Shown here one piece after another: positions 17,952 through 25,722 of a DNA stretch of 64,000 nt. The stretch is from Nocardioidaceae bacterium. GTDB lineage: Bacteria > Actinomycetota > Actinomycetes > Propionibacteriales > Nocardioidaceae. Under the pieces are notes generated by a model. It was not told the origin of the DNA and ran no database searches. It saw only the letters and a list, made by a program, of their open reading frames with translations. Within the stretch, counting starts at the first letter, position 1; each line of letters starts with the position of its first letter. The stretch spans positions 1 through 64,000 of the forward strand of contig JAQSWV010000005.1 in the NCBI GenBank assembly GCA_029266455.1, in the 5' to 3' direction. The translations under genes and the position numbers were made by a program.

Positions 17952-18621
17952 GCGGCGGCGGGGCATACCGGGCGCGGAGCCCGTCGATGATCAGGCTGAG
18001 GCCGTGATCGAAGGTCGACCGGTGTTCCTCGGCCCGCAGGCCGGTGACCGCTGCCAGCAGCAGTGGGTGGTCGCCCAGCGCGCGGGCCGGCGGCGTGCCC
18101 GACTCCGTTCCAGCGGGCGAACAGGCCGAGGCGACCGCCCGGGCCCGCTCAGCCTCGGCCTGCCACTCCGTCGCGCTGCCGATGACGTACGAGCTGATCG
18201 CGAACAGCGACTGCTGGGCCTCGAGTGGCTGCATGCCCGCACCCACCAGGATGCCCAGCACCTGCTCGAGGTGGGCGTAGCGGTCGGTGCTCGGACGGTT
18301 GCCCGCCAGCACCAGGGGTGCGTCCCGGGTCGCGATCAGCGCAGTGAACATGCGGCTCGCATGGGCGCGCAGCCACTCCCACCACGGTTCGTCAGCCGCG
18401 GGAAGGCCGGGGGTCGCGCCGGTGCGCTCGAGCAGCTCCTCGGCCATCAGGTCCATCAGGTGGCGCTTGCTGTCGACATGCCAGTACAGCGTCGGGGCGG
18501 ATACGCCGAGCTCAGCGGCGATGCGGCGGAACGACACCGCCTCCAGTCCGCCCTCGGCCATCAGCTCGATGGCCACGTCGACGATCGCGGGGCGGGAGAC
18601 CGGCGCCCGGACAGGTTTCAC
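17896..18621 (-). CDS. TetR-family repressor of the adjacent ABC exporter
   Basis: 241 residues from GTG 18621; GTG 18630 is also in frame. The N-terminal helix-turn-helix is clear: AIVDVAIELMAEGGLEAVSFRRIAAELGVSAPTLYWHVDSKRHL. The C-terminal ligand domain resembles TetR_C of tetracycline/drug-responsive members. It is divergent from the ABC exporter, and two copies of one 13-bp palindrome lie between them, so autorepression and repression of the exporter are likely. The predicted transcription start nearly coincides with GTG 18621, consistent with a leaderless message. The last 56 nt overlap the end of the convergent DUF3037 gene. Confidence 0.85.
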   Translation of the reverse strand: MKPVRAPVSRPAIVDVAIELMAEGGLEAVSFRRIAAELGVSAPTLYWHVDSKRHLMDLMAEELLERTGATPGLPAADEPWWEWLRAHASRMFTALIATRDAPLVLAGNRPSTDRYAHLEQVLGILVGAGMQPLEAQQSLFAISSYVIGSATEWQAEAERARAVASACSPAGTESGTPPARALGDHPLLLAAVTGLRAEEHRSTFDHGLSLIIDGLRARYAPPPLSAPAGPADAAARPPGPR

Positions 18622-18623
18622 GC

Positions 18624-18629
18624 TTGACA
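18624..18629 (+). promoter_or_regulatory. -35 element for the ABC exporter promoter
   Basis: Perfect TTGACA followed by a 17-bp spacer that is exactly the TetR-operator palindrome, then GACGCT at 18647-18652 as a poor -10. The start site would fall near GTG 18659, consistent with a leaderless mRNA. Inferred from sequence only. Confidence 0.45.
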
Positions 18630-18646
18630 CTCTAACGGTGTTAGAG
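18630..18646. promoter_or_regulatory. TetR operator 1
   Basis: CTCTAAC-GGT-GTTAGAG, a palindrome with perfect 7-bp arms. The central 13-mer CTAACGGTGTTAG recurs, inverted, in operator 2, with the centres 31 bp apart (about three helical turns). It fills the spacer of the exporter promoter and overlaps a TAGAGT -10 (complement of 18629-18634) for tetR. Confidence 0.75.
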
Positions 18647-18658
18647 GACGCTTGTCTC

Positions 18659-19651
18659 GTGCCTAACACCGTTAGAGAACCGGCCATCAGCGTGGGCGGG
18701 CTCACCAAGTCCTACGGACGGGGCGATCAGCTCATCGAGGCCGTCAAGGGCATCGATCTCAGCGTCGAGGCCGGCCAGACCTACGGCTTCCTGGGGCCCA
18801 ACGGCGCCGGGAAGTCCACCACGATCGAGATGCTGTGCACCATTCGCAACCCCACCAGCGGCAGCGCCCGGGTGGCCGGCTACGACGTCGTGGAGGAGCG
18901 CGACGAGGTGCGTCGTCGCATCGGCCTGGTCTTCCAGCAGCAGACCCTCGACCAGCAGCTCACCGCCCAGCAGAACCTGCGCTTCCACGCCGACCTGTAC
19001 GGCCTGGCGCGGGGCGACGCCGACCGGCGCATCGACGAGGTGCTCGACATGGTGGCGCTGTCGGACCGGCGCGGGGACGAGGTGCAGAAGTTCTCGGGCG
19101 GGATGAAGCGCCGGCTCGAGATCGCCCGCGGTCTCGTGCACTCCCCTCAGGTGCTGTTCCTCGACGAGCCGACGATCGGCCTGGACCCCCAGACCCGCCG
19201 CGCGATCTGGGACTACCTGCACGACCTGCGGCGGCGCACCGAGATCACCGTCTTCGTCACCACGCACTACATGGACGAGGCCGAGCACTGCGACCGGATC
19301 GCCATCATGGACAACGGTGAGATCGTGGTCGAGGACACGCCGGAGGCGCTCAAGTCGAGCGTGGGCACGGACCGGATCGCGCTGCGCACCGACGACGACG
19401 AGCTCACCATCGGCCGGCTGCGCGAACGGCTCGGCATCGAGGCCGCGATGCATGAGGGCCAGGTGACGCTGGCCGTTGCGGAAGGTGCCCAGGTCGTGCC
19501 GCGGCTGTTCACCGAGCTGGACACGGTGATCCAGTCGGTGACGGTCACGCGACCGAGCCTCGACGACGTGTTCATGGCGTACACCGGCCGCACGATCCGC
19601 GACTCCGAGGGGCCGCAGAGCATGGCCGCGGTGTTCGCAGGGAGGCGATGA
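18659..19651 (+). CDS. ABC exporter ATP-binding subunit (DrrA-like)
   Basis: 330 residues from GTG 18659. A typical ABC-2 exporter ATPase: Walker A GPNGAGKST, Q-loop VFQQQTLDQQLTAQQNL, signature FSGGMKRRLEIARG, Walker B VLFLDEPTIGLD and the H-loop TTHYMDEAEHCDRIAIM. The C-terminal 80 residues resemble the DrrA-specific extension (PSLDDVFMAYTGR). DrrA-type proteins pair with DrrB-type permeases to expel hydrophobic antibiotics. The stop overlaps the permease start by 4 nt. Probably repressed by the divergent TetR protein. Substrate unknown. Confidence 0.9.
   Translation: MPNTVREPAISVGGLTKSYGRGDQLIEAVKGIDLSVEAGQTYGFLGPNGAGKSTTIEMLCTIRNPTSGSARVAGYDVVEERDEVRRRIGLVFQQQTLDQQLTAQQNLRFHADLYGLARGDADRRIDEVLDMVALSDRRGDEVQKFSGGMKRRLEIARGLVHSPQVLFLDEPTIGLDPQTRRAIWDYLHDLRRRTEITVFVTTHYMDEAEHCDRIAIMDNGEIVVEDTPEALKSSVGTDRIALRTDDDELTIGRLRERLGIEAAMHEGQVTLAVAEGAQVVPRLFTELDTVIQSVTVTRPSLDDVFMAYTGRTIRDSEGPQSMAAVFAGRR
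18663..18675. promoter_or_regulatory. TetR operator 2
   Basis: CTAACACCGTTAG, the exact reverse complement of the core of operator 1. It lies just inside the 5' end of the ABC ATPase reading frame (codons 2-6), so bound repressor would also block early elongation. Confidence 0.7.
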
Positions 19652-20505
19652 TGGCGGCACCTGTGCGCGAGCCACTGACAGTGGTCCGTGGCGACCTCTC
19701 TCACCAGCTACGCGCCACCTGGGTGGTGTGCCGGCGCGAGCTGCTGCGCTTCGGGAAGGACAAGGCGCGCATGCTCACCATGCTGCTTCAGCCGTTGCTC
19801 TTCATCTTCGTGATGGGCACCGGGCTGGGCAGCATCGTGGACACCGGCGGAGGCACCGACTTCCGCACGTTCCTGTTCCCCGGCGTACTGGCGACGTCCG
19901 TGCTGTTCACCGCTGCCTTCTCCGGTATCTCGCTGGTGTGGGACCGCGAGTTCGGCTTCCTGCGCGAGATGATGGTCGCCCCCATCTCCCGATCGTCGAT
20001 CATCTGGGGCAAGTGTCTTGGTGGTGCGATCGTGGCGACCGGGCAGAGCCTGATCCTGCTGGCTCTGATTGGGACGGTCGGCATCCCCTACTCGCCCGTG
20101 CTGCTGGTCCAGCTCGTCGGGTGCCTGTTCCTCGGCTCGCTCCTGCTCACCGCGCTCGGGGTGCTGCTGTCGACGCGGATCAAGACGATCCAGGCCGCGA
20201 TGCCCATCAGCCAGATGCTCATCATGCCGATGATGTTTCTGTCCGGCTCGCTGTTTCCCGTGTCCGGTCTGCCCGACTGGCTGGCGGTGTTGACCAAGCT
20301 CAACCCGCTCACCTACGTGGTGCAGCCGATGCGTCACCTCGTGCTCGAGCAGCTGTCGCTCACCGACGTCGAGCGCGAACGGCTGCTTCCGGTGATCACC
20401 TGGTTCGGGTGGTCGGTGCCGGTCGGCGTGCAGCTGATCGCCGTGGGCGCCATCACGCTCGCACTGGTCGCCCTCGCGGCGAGGACCTTCCGTACGGTCG
20501 AGTGA
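19648..20505 (+). CDS. ABC-2 type permease (DrrB-like)
   Basis: 285 residues with about six hydrophobic segments. It starts at ATG 19648, overlapping the ATPase stop, with a second ATG directly after. ABC-2 features: a cytosolic N-terminus with [35 protein letters not shown], the [15 protein letters not shown] loop and [16 protein letters not shown] before the last helices. It forms the membrane channel for the DrrA-like ATPase. The pair is a self-contained exporter under TetR control. About 140 bp of apparently empty sequence follow before ftsE. Confidence 0.88.
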   Translation: MMAAPVREPLTVVRGDLSHQLRATWVVCRRELLRFGKDKARMLTMLLQPLLFIFVMGTGLGSIVDTGGGTDFRTFLFPGVLATSVLFTAAFSGISLVWDREFGFLREMMVAPISRSSIIWGKCLGGAIVATGQSLILLALIGTVGIPYSPVLLVQLVGCLFLGSLLLTALGVLLSTRIKTIQAAMPISQMLIMPMMFLSGSLFPVSGLPDWLAVLTKLNPLTYVVQPMRHLVLEQLSLTDVERERLLPVITWFGWSVPVGVQLIAVGAITLALVALAARTFRTVE

Positions 20506-20647
20506 CCCGACGCGCGGTGGGAGCGCCCGGGGTCAGGCGGGCTGGACCCGTCGTAGACTCGGCGACCGGCCGGAACGCCGTGGGCACTCGCCGCGGTCCC
20601 CACCCCTGCTCCCGATCGCCGGCCACCGGGGCTGCTGGAATGGCATC

Positions 20648-21337
20648 GTGATCCGCTTCGAGAACGTCACCAAGGCCTACGCCGGTCAGCGTCGGCCTGC
20701 ACTGGACAGCGTGGACGTGGAGGTCGAGAAGGGCGAGTTCGTCTTCCTGGTCGGAGCATCCGGCTCGGGCAAGTCCACGTTCCTCCGGTTGGTGCTGCGC
20801 GAGGCGACACCGACTTCGGGGGCCGTCTACGTGGCCGGCACACAGGTGAATCGCATGGCGAAGCGGAAGGTGCCCGCCCTGCGTCGTCAGATCGGCACCG
20901 TCTTCCAGGACTTCAGGCTCCTCCCCGACAAGACCGTCAGCGAGAACGTTGCCTTCGCGCTGCGCGTGATCGGCAAGCCGAGATCGGTGATCCAGCAGCT
21001 GGTGCCCGAGACGCTGGAGCTGGTCGGCCTTGCCGGAAAGGGGGATCGGATGCCCGACGAGCTGTCGGGTGGCGAGCAGCAGCGGGTGGCGGTGGCGCGC
21101 GCGTTCGTGAACCGGCCCACGATCCTCATCGCGGACGAGCCGACGGGCAACCTCGATCCGGCCACCTCGGTGGGCATCATGAAGCTGCTCGACCGGATCA
21201 ACCGCACCGGTACCACCGTCGTCATGGCCAGCCACGACGCCGGGATCGTCGATCAGATGCGCAAACGCGTCATCGAGCTCGACGACGGCAGGGTCATCCG
21301 TGACCAGAGCCGCGGTGTCTACGGCTACCAGAACTGA
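20648..21337 (+). CDS. ftsE: Cell-division ATP-binding protein FtsE
   Basis: 229 residues, the standard size. It is the ABC ATPase of the FtsEX complex, which activates peptidoglycan hydrolases at the septum from inside the membrane. Seen: Walker [10 protein letters not shown], signature [14 protein letters not shown], Walker [14 protein letters not shown] and [12 protein letters not shown]. The FtsE-typical start [10 protein letters not shown] follows GTG 20648. ftsX begins 10 bp after the stop, so the two form an operon. Usually prfB lies just upstream; here unrelated genes fill that interval. Confidence 0.96.
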   Translation: MIRFENVTKAYAGQRRPALDSVDVEVEKGEFVFLVGASGSGKSTFLRLVLREATPTSGAVYVAGTQVNRMAKRKVPALRRQIGTVFQDFRLLPDKTVSENVAFALRVIGKPRSVIQQLVPETLELVGLAGKGDRMPDELSGGEQQRVAVARAFVNRPTILIADEPTGNLDPATSVGIMKLLDRINRTGTTVVMASHDAGIVDQMRKRVIELDDGRVIRDQSRGVYGYQN

Positions 21338-21347
21338 GGGGGAGACA

Positions 21348-22268
21348 ATGGCTGGCCCGCAGGTCCTCGCCGAGCTCTGGGCGGGGCTCAGGCGCAACGT
21401 GTCCATGACGCTGTCGCTCGTGGTCACGCTGGTGGTCTCCCTGGCACTGGTCGGTATCGGGCTGCTCCTGCAGATCCAGATCGGCAAGACCGAGGCCTAC
21501 TGGGGTGACCGGCTCCAGATCCAGGTCGTGCTGTGCGCCGAGAACTCTCCATCGGGCAACTGCATCCAAGGAGCCGCCACCGAGGCTGAGACCGAGCGGG
21601 TGGGGGAGGCCATCGAGAAGAACGCCGAGGTCGAGTCCTACTACCTGCAGTCGCCTCAGGAGGCGTACGCCAAGGCGCAGGAGCGGTTCGGGCAGAGCGA
21701 CAGCGGTCGGCGGTTGTTCGAGGCGCTCGAGCAGGACTCCTTCCCGGCGTCGTTCTGGGTGACGCTCGAGGACCCGCAGGACTTCGACTCGGTGACGGCC
21801 GAGGTCGAGGAGCTGCCCGGCGTGGCCGAGGTGGTGGACCTCCGCGAGCTGCTCGAGCCGATGTACAACATCCTCAGCGTGATGCGCTGGCTGGCCCTCG
21901 GTACGGCGGGCGTGCTGATGCTGGCCGCGGTGCTGCAGGTGGCCAACACGATCCGGCTGACAGCCTTCGCCCGACGGCGCGAGATCGGCATCATGCGGCT
22001 GGTCGGGGCGTCGGCCTGGCACATCCAGCTGCCGTTCGTGCTGGAGGCACTGCTCGCGGCGGTCATCGCGGCGGCCCTCGCGTGCGGCGTGCTGGTCGGG
22101 TTCATGCAGTTCCTGGTCCGCCGCACGCTCGCCGAGCGCCTGGGACGCCTGACCCCGTGGGTCGACTGGCAGGACGTGATGGTGGCCGGCGGGCTCACGG
22201 TGGTGTTCGCCCTGGTGATCGCCCTGGTGCCGACCTTCGTCGTCACGCGCAAGTATCTTGACGTCTGA
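21348..22268 (+). CDS. ftsX: Cell-division permease-like protein FtsX
   Basis: 306 residues from ATG 21348, with GGGGGAGA 5 nt upstream. FtsX topology is visible: N-terminal cytosolic segment (LAELWAGLRRNVSMTLSL), helix 1, an extracellular domain of about 110 residues, then three helices with FARRREIGIMRLVGASAWHIQLPFVLE between the second and third. It transmits FtsE ATP turnover to extracellular hydrolases. The M23 gene at 29050 is the probable partner and would normally be the next gene. It ends intact (RKYLDV); the integrated element begins immediately after the stop. Confidence 0.95.
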   Translation: MAGPQVLAELWAGLRRNVSMTLSLVVTLVVSLALVGIGLLLQIQIGKTEAYWGDRLQIQVVLCAENSPSGNCIQGAATEAETERVGEAIEKNAEVESYYLQSPQEAYAKAQERFGQSDSGRRLFEALEQDSFPASFWVTLEDPQDFDSVTAEVEELPGVAEVVDLRELLEPMYNILSVMRWLALGTAGVLMLAAVLQVANTIRLTAFARRREIGIMRLVGASAWHIQLPFVLEALLAAVIAAALACGVLVGFMQFLVRRTLAERLGRLTPWVDWQDVMVAGGLTVVFALVIALVPTFVVTRKYLDV

Positions 22269-22383
22269 GGGGATCCGGACTATCCGCGTTCGTGCAGGTC
22301 AGGGGACCTATCTCGGCCCCAGACCTCGACAACATGACGAGTACAACGCTCCAAGTCCAGATAACAGACTACGGCTGAGGCGT

Positions 22384-23279
22384 TTGCACACAGACCTCCC
22401 CGCCCTGCTGACCTCGTGGAAACTGGCGATGCGAGCCGAACGCAAGAGCCAGCAGACGGTGTCCACCTACGACGAGGGTGTGCGCCAGTACCTGCGCTGG
22501 TGCGAGGGCTCCGACGTTGAGCCGGACCTGAGTCGGGCCAGCGTGGCCGCCTGGCTGTCCGCCCTGCTCGACGGCGGTGCCCAGCCCGCCACTGCTAGGG
22601 CTCGATACATGGCCGTCCGCAGGTTCTCCGCCTGGCTGCTCGAGGAGGGCGAGATCGCTACCGACCACATCGTCGGCATGAAGCCGCCCGGGCTCGACAC
22701 GAAGGTGGTCGACCCGCTCACCGAGGCCGAGCTGAGGGCGCTGCTCAAGTCGTGCGCCTCCCCGGCGCTCAAGGATCGGCGCGACGAGGCGATCTTGAGA
22801 TTCATGCTGGAGACCGGAGCCCGGGCCGGTGAGGTGATCGCCCTGACGGTATCCGACATCGACCTGCAGGCCGGTACCGCGATCGTCCGGCGCGGCAATG
22901 GCGGCAAGAGTCGCTCGGTGCCGTTCAGCGCACAGCCCGCCCGTGCGATCGACCGCTGCCTGCGAATACGCAAGGCACACCGCCTGGCCGGCTCCACCGA
23001 CGCCGTGTGGCTGGGCGGGCGTGGCCAGACGTTCCGCTATGACGCCCTGTACAAGTCGCTTGGCGACCGGGCCGCCGCGGCGGGTGTGGCGGACTTCCAC
23101 CCGCACCGGCTCCGGCACACGGCCGCGCATCGTTGGCTCGCCGCCGGTGGCTCAGAGGGCGGGCGGTCTCATGGCCGTAGCGGCTGGACGAGGCCCGACA
23201 TGCTGCTGCTTTACACGAAGGCCCAGGCGTCCTCGAGGGCCGCTGAGGAGTCCGCAACCTCAACCTGGGGGAAGTGTGA
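22384..23279 (+). pseudogene. Tyrosine-type integrase with frameshifts near the C-terminus
   Basis: A SAM-like core-binding domain (QQTVSTYDEGVRQYLRWC...) is followed by the catalytic domain with Arg in LETGARAGEVIAL, HPHRLRHTAAHRWL (HxxR) and Tyr in MLLLYTKAQ. The segment just after HRWLAAGGSEGG, where LMAVAGW is expected, is read as GRSHGRSGW. A GGGC duplication near 23158-23165 and a compensating loss near 23180 explain it. A further shift near 23252 removes the natural end RNLNLGEV and its stop at 23277-23279. The start is unclear; TTG 22384 with GAGG upstream is possible. Probably inactive, because the altered stretch lies between HxxR and the nucleophilic Tyr. Confidence 0.75.
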
Positions 23280-23470
23280 CCGAACCGACCATCTTCCCCA
23301 ACAGCCTGCCGGTGCAACTGCGGCGCACGGGGCGAGAGCCACCAGCTGTGATCGTCCGGTGCGCCCGCGGTCGCCACCGCTGCGACCGGGGCGCTTACAT
23401 CTACGAGACTGACGAGTCACCCGTGGTCGTGTTCTATCAGCACCAGCCCGACTTCAACGGACCGTCCTGA
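23276..23470 (+). CDS. Small element-encoded protein, unknown
   Basis: 64 residues from GTG 23276, which overlaps the original integrase stop (GTGA). It has two cysteines six residues apart in a basic stretch (VRCARGRHRCDRG), then YIYETDESPVVVFYQHQ. No family recognised. The coupling upstream to the integrase and downstream to the next small gene (TGATG) shows that int and both small genes formed one operon. A role in excision or element control is a guess from position. Confidence 0.45.
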   Translation: MTEPTIFPNSLPVQLRRTGREPPAVIVRCARGRHRCDRGAYIYETDESPVVVFYQHQPDFNGPS

Positions 23471-23658
23471 TGGGTCGGATCGCAGCTGTGCTTACCGAAC
23501 ATGGTGCGCTCCCGCAGCGGAAGATCCTGGACATCGCCCAGGGCACTCGGGAGGGACTAATCCGAGCTCTCCGATGCCTCATCGACAACGGTCACGTGTC
23601 CCACAAGACACCGCAGCAGCTGGTCAAGCCGTACCCACCGGAGCGTGCTTCCCTGTGA
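23470..23658 (+). CDS. Small helix-turn-helix-like protein
   Basis: 62 residues from ATG 23470, overlapping the previous stop by 1 nt. The sequence ILDIAQGTREGLIRALRCLIDNGHVSHKT reads like the recognition half of a winged helix (helix, turn, helix, then a wing-like strand). Small winged-helix proteins beside integrases often act as excisionase or replication control factors. That is inference; no direct match is recognised. Immediately downstream lie three 10-bp direct repeats and a hairpin that could be its binding sites. Confidence 0.45.
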   Translation: MGRIAAVLTEHGALPQRKILDIAQGTREGLIRALRCLIDNGHVSHKTPQQLVKPYPPERASL

Positions 23659-23680
23659 CCGTTCCCCCGTTCCCCCTGCG

Positions 23681-23710
23681 TTACCCAGGGTTCCCCAGGG
23701 TTCCCCAGGG
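23681..23710. repeat. Three tandem 10-bp repeats (TTCCCCAGGG)
   Basis: TTACCCAGGG-TTCCCCAGGG-TTCCCCAGGG followed by AAC. The last copy with the next bases forms GTTCCC-CA-GGGAAC, a perfect 6-bp palindrome. Iteron-like array downstream of the small HTH-like gene. Confidence 0.7.
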
Positions 23711-23722
23711 AACGGCCCGCAG

Positions 23723-23760
23723 ACCCGTTCCCCCGTCCCCCACCCCTAAAGGGAACGGGT
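23723..23760. repeat. 10-bp inverted repeat with C-rich loop
   Basis: ACCCGTTCCC (23723-23732) and GGGAACGGGT (23751-23760) are perfect complements around an 18-nt C-rich loop. It shares the GTTCCC/GGGAAC core with the adjacent tandem repeats, so it may be a protein-binding site and not only a terminator for the small-gene operon. Confidence 0.6.
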
Positions 23761-23857
23761 AGGGGAAGAGGGATGCCCGTCACTAGCACTCCTCAGAACG
23801 TCGGAGCGTTGCCGTGCCAGGGAGCTCCCTCGGTCCAGTGGCATCGCTCCCGGGGAC

Positions 23858-24877
23858 TCAGTTGGACTGCGCTAGCGCCAACCGGATGTACCAGCCGGAG
23901 TTCATCCTGTCCCGCTGACCGCGGGTGAAGTTGTCCATGAACGGGTCGTCGGTGTAGTTCATGAAGTTGCGCACCGGATCCCTACTATTCGGCCCGTGCG
24001 GCTTGCACGTGTCGAGAGTGGGGTCCTCTTCGCCGATGTTCTCTCCGTAGCGTTGCCGTGGCGTGTCGGTCACGTAGTCGTTCAGCCGACCGCAGCTGCC
24101 TTGGAACGTGTGGTACACGTTCAGCCAGTGGCCGACCTCATGCGTGGCGGTGTCGCCACGGTTGTAGACACGCCCAGGGCCCAGGTTCGCGCTCCCACCG
24201 GGCAGGCTCGCGTTCCACAGTACAACGGCGTCCAATTTGGGCTTCTTCCCGCTGGGATAGGTCGCATAGCCGAGCAACCGGAACTTCGGTCCCACCGTGT
24301 ACATATTGAGGTGGCGGGCGTTGCCGACGTGCAATTCGCGTCGCATCTCTCGATGTTCGATGCGACCTTCCTTGGTGAAGACGTTTGCGTTGTACCAGCC
24401 AGTGTTCCTGGTTCGGTCGATCGAGTTGATCCGGAACCTGAAGGGGGTGTTGGCCGCGCGGCGGCTCGTCTTGCCGGCGTATGCCCGATTGAGAATCCTG
24501 ACCTGGGCACGGATGCGCTTCTTCGATACGAAGCCCTCACCCTTCCGGGTTCCTATGCTGTGGAACTCGATGGGGATCGTTACCGACCCGTTCGGCCGCG
24601 CGCTGGTCGTGAGACCGCTGCGGTGGAGTATTCGTTGCTGGCGGGCCTCCATCGCGGCCGCCTCACTTCGCGTCAGGGTGTTGGGATCGCGCCGAAGGGC
24701 CTGACCGTCCCGCAACCGCGACAATCCAGTGGACACGTCTCTTGCTTCTGCACCGTCTGCGCTGCTGACCCCCTTCACCGGGTCAGGCGAGCCAGCGGCC
24801 GACGTCCCGCCCGCGAAGGCCAGTCCACTTCCCAACAGTGCCAGCGCGGCCACGCTGCCGACCATGACTCGCTTCAT
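23858..24877 (-). CDS. Secreted M43-family zinc metalloprotease (copy 1)
   Basis: 339 residues. A signal peptide (MKRVMVGSVAALALLGSGLAFAGG) is followed by a propeptide-like region to about residue 95 and a metzincin catalytic domain. Zinc site: HEVGHWLNVYHTF with His246, Glu247 and His250 and a third ligand near the end of this segment. The Met-turn is NFMNYTDDPFMD. This matches the cytophagalysin/ulilysin branch of M43. ATG 24877 has GAGAGGA upstream. The gene lies within the decayed element yet is intact; base composition is a little lower in GC than the neighbours. A paralogue lies at 51799. Natural substrate unknown. Confidence 0.88.
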   Translation of the reverse strand: MKRVMVGSVAALALLGSGLAFAGGTSAAGSPDPVKGVSSADGAEARDVSTGLSRLRDGQALRRDPNTLTRSEAAAMEARQQRILHRSGLTTSARPNGSVTIPIEFHSIGTRKGEGFVSKKRIRAQVRILNRAYAGKTSRRAANTPFRFRINSIDRTRNTGWYNANVFTKEGRIEHREMRRELHVGNARHLNMYTVGPKFRLLGYATYPSGKKPKLDAVVLWNASLPGGSANLGPGRVYNRGDTATHEVGHWLNVYHTFQGSCGRLNDYVTDTPRQRYGENIGEEDPTLDTCKPHGPNSRDPVRNFMNYTDDPFMDNFTRGQRDRMNSGWYIRLALAQSN

Positions 24878-25221
24878 AAGTGTTCCTCTCCTGGACCCGA
24901 GACGGGCGGCTGGGTGGCACGCCGGTCACATAGTGCTCTCGGACACGAGCACTTGTCACGTGGTGGTGCACCTGGTGCTGGTGGTCGTCTGACCGCTTTT
25001 CGGAGGTTCTGCAGCGGTGTGTGGGACCCGACAGACGGTCAACACCCAGGTTCACGGCCACCGTGGGGGCGAGGGATCGAAATCACTGGGTGCGCACATC
25101 CATGCGGGGGAGTCTCCCACTCCCCCGGATTGCCCCCCGGGCTGACCCACCCCGTCCCGTCCGCGTGGTTATCCCCCCGCGCGGCACCCCAATAGCCCCG
25201 AGGCGCAAGAGGAGCAAGCTG
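24878..25221. other. 344-bp non-coding stretch in the element
   Basis: Divergent promoter region for the M43 gene and the 104-residue gene. It contains one clear hairpin (25106-25126). No RNA gene or short ORF with a convincing start was found. Confidence 0.4.
25106..25126. repeat. 8-bp inverted repeat
   Basis: GGGGGAGT-CTCCC-ACTCCCCC, a perfect stem with a 5-nt loop, 96 bp before the start of the 104-residue gene. It is upstream of both flanking genes, so an operator or leader hairpin is as likely as a terminator. Confidence 0.5.
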
Positions 25222-25536
25222 ATGATGAGCGAAGACGCCGAGCACCGTGTATGCCGCGTACTGCTGCTGGTCGACCACGAAGTCTTCAGGCATGATTACG
25301 ACCCCGAGCACCCCCAGTTCACGGTGGACGGCCGACCGGCCACCGACGACGAAGCGCACCTATTGCGCGGGCTGACCAGGACCGACCTGGACGATGCGCT
25401 GGGCCAAGCGATCATTGAAGCTCACCTAGAGAGAAACGAGCTGTGGGGGCAGGTGTTTGAGGCGGTGAACACGGAGTTGCAGAAGACCCGCGATTTCCTC
25501 GCCCAGCTGGACGACCCACCCGCCCCCAGCGCGTAG
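25222..25536 (+). CDS. Hypothetical element protein
   Basis: 104 residues from ATG 25222 (or 25225), with AGAGGAG about 8 nt upstream. The first 50 residues (CRVLLLVDHEVFRHDYDPEHPQF then VDGRPATDDEAHLLRGLT) look like a small alpha/beta domain. The rest is helical and acidic, ending in a Pro-rich tail. No family recognised. It lies just upstream of the capsid remnant on the same strand and so may once have been part of a structural or packaging block. Confidence 0.5.
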   Translation: MMSEDAEHRVCRVLLLVDHEVFRHDYDPEHPQFTVDGRPATDDEAHLLRGLTRTDLDDALGQAIIEAHLERNELWGQVFEAVNTELQKTRDFLAQLDDPPAPSA

Positions 25537-25722
25537 AGTGGACAGTGCAACATCTCCGCAACCAGCGGTGACCGACGCACCGTGTTACCCGTTGTTGCCG
25601 GTGAGTGTTGCTGTGTGTCGCCCCCCTGACCGCCGCTCATAGCCGCCAAGTCACCGGCAAGCGAATTCGAGAGGCACGACAATTCCGTCGCGCCTCATTC
25701 CGCTTGGAAGGCTACACATATC

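Noticed and set aside
22336-22380. ATG at 22336 as integrase start
   Set aside because: That frame stops after 14 codons and is not in phase with the integrase core; joining it would need another frameshift, which I cannot confirm.
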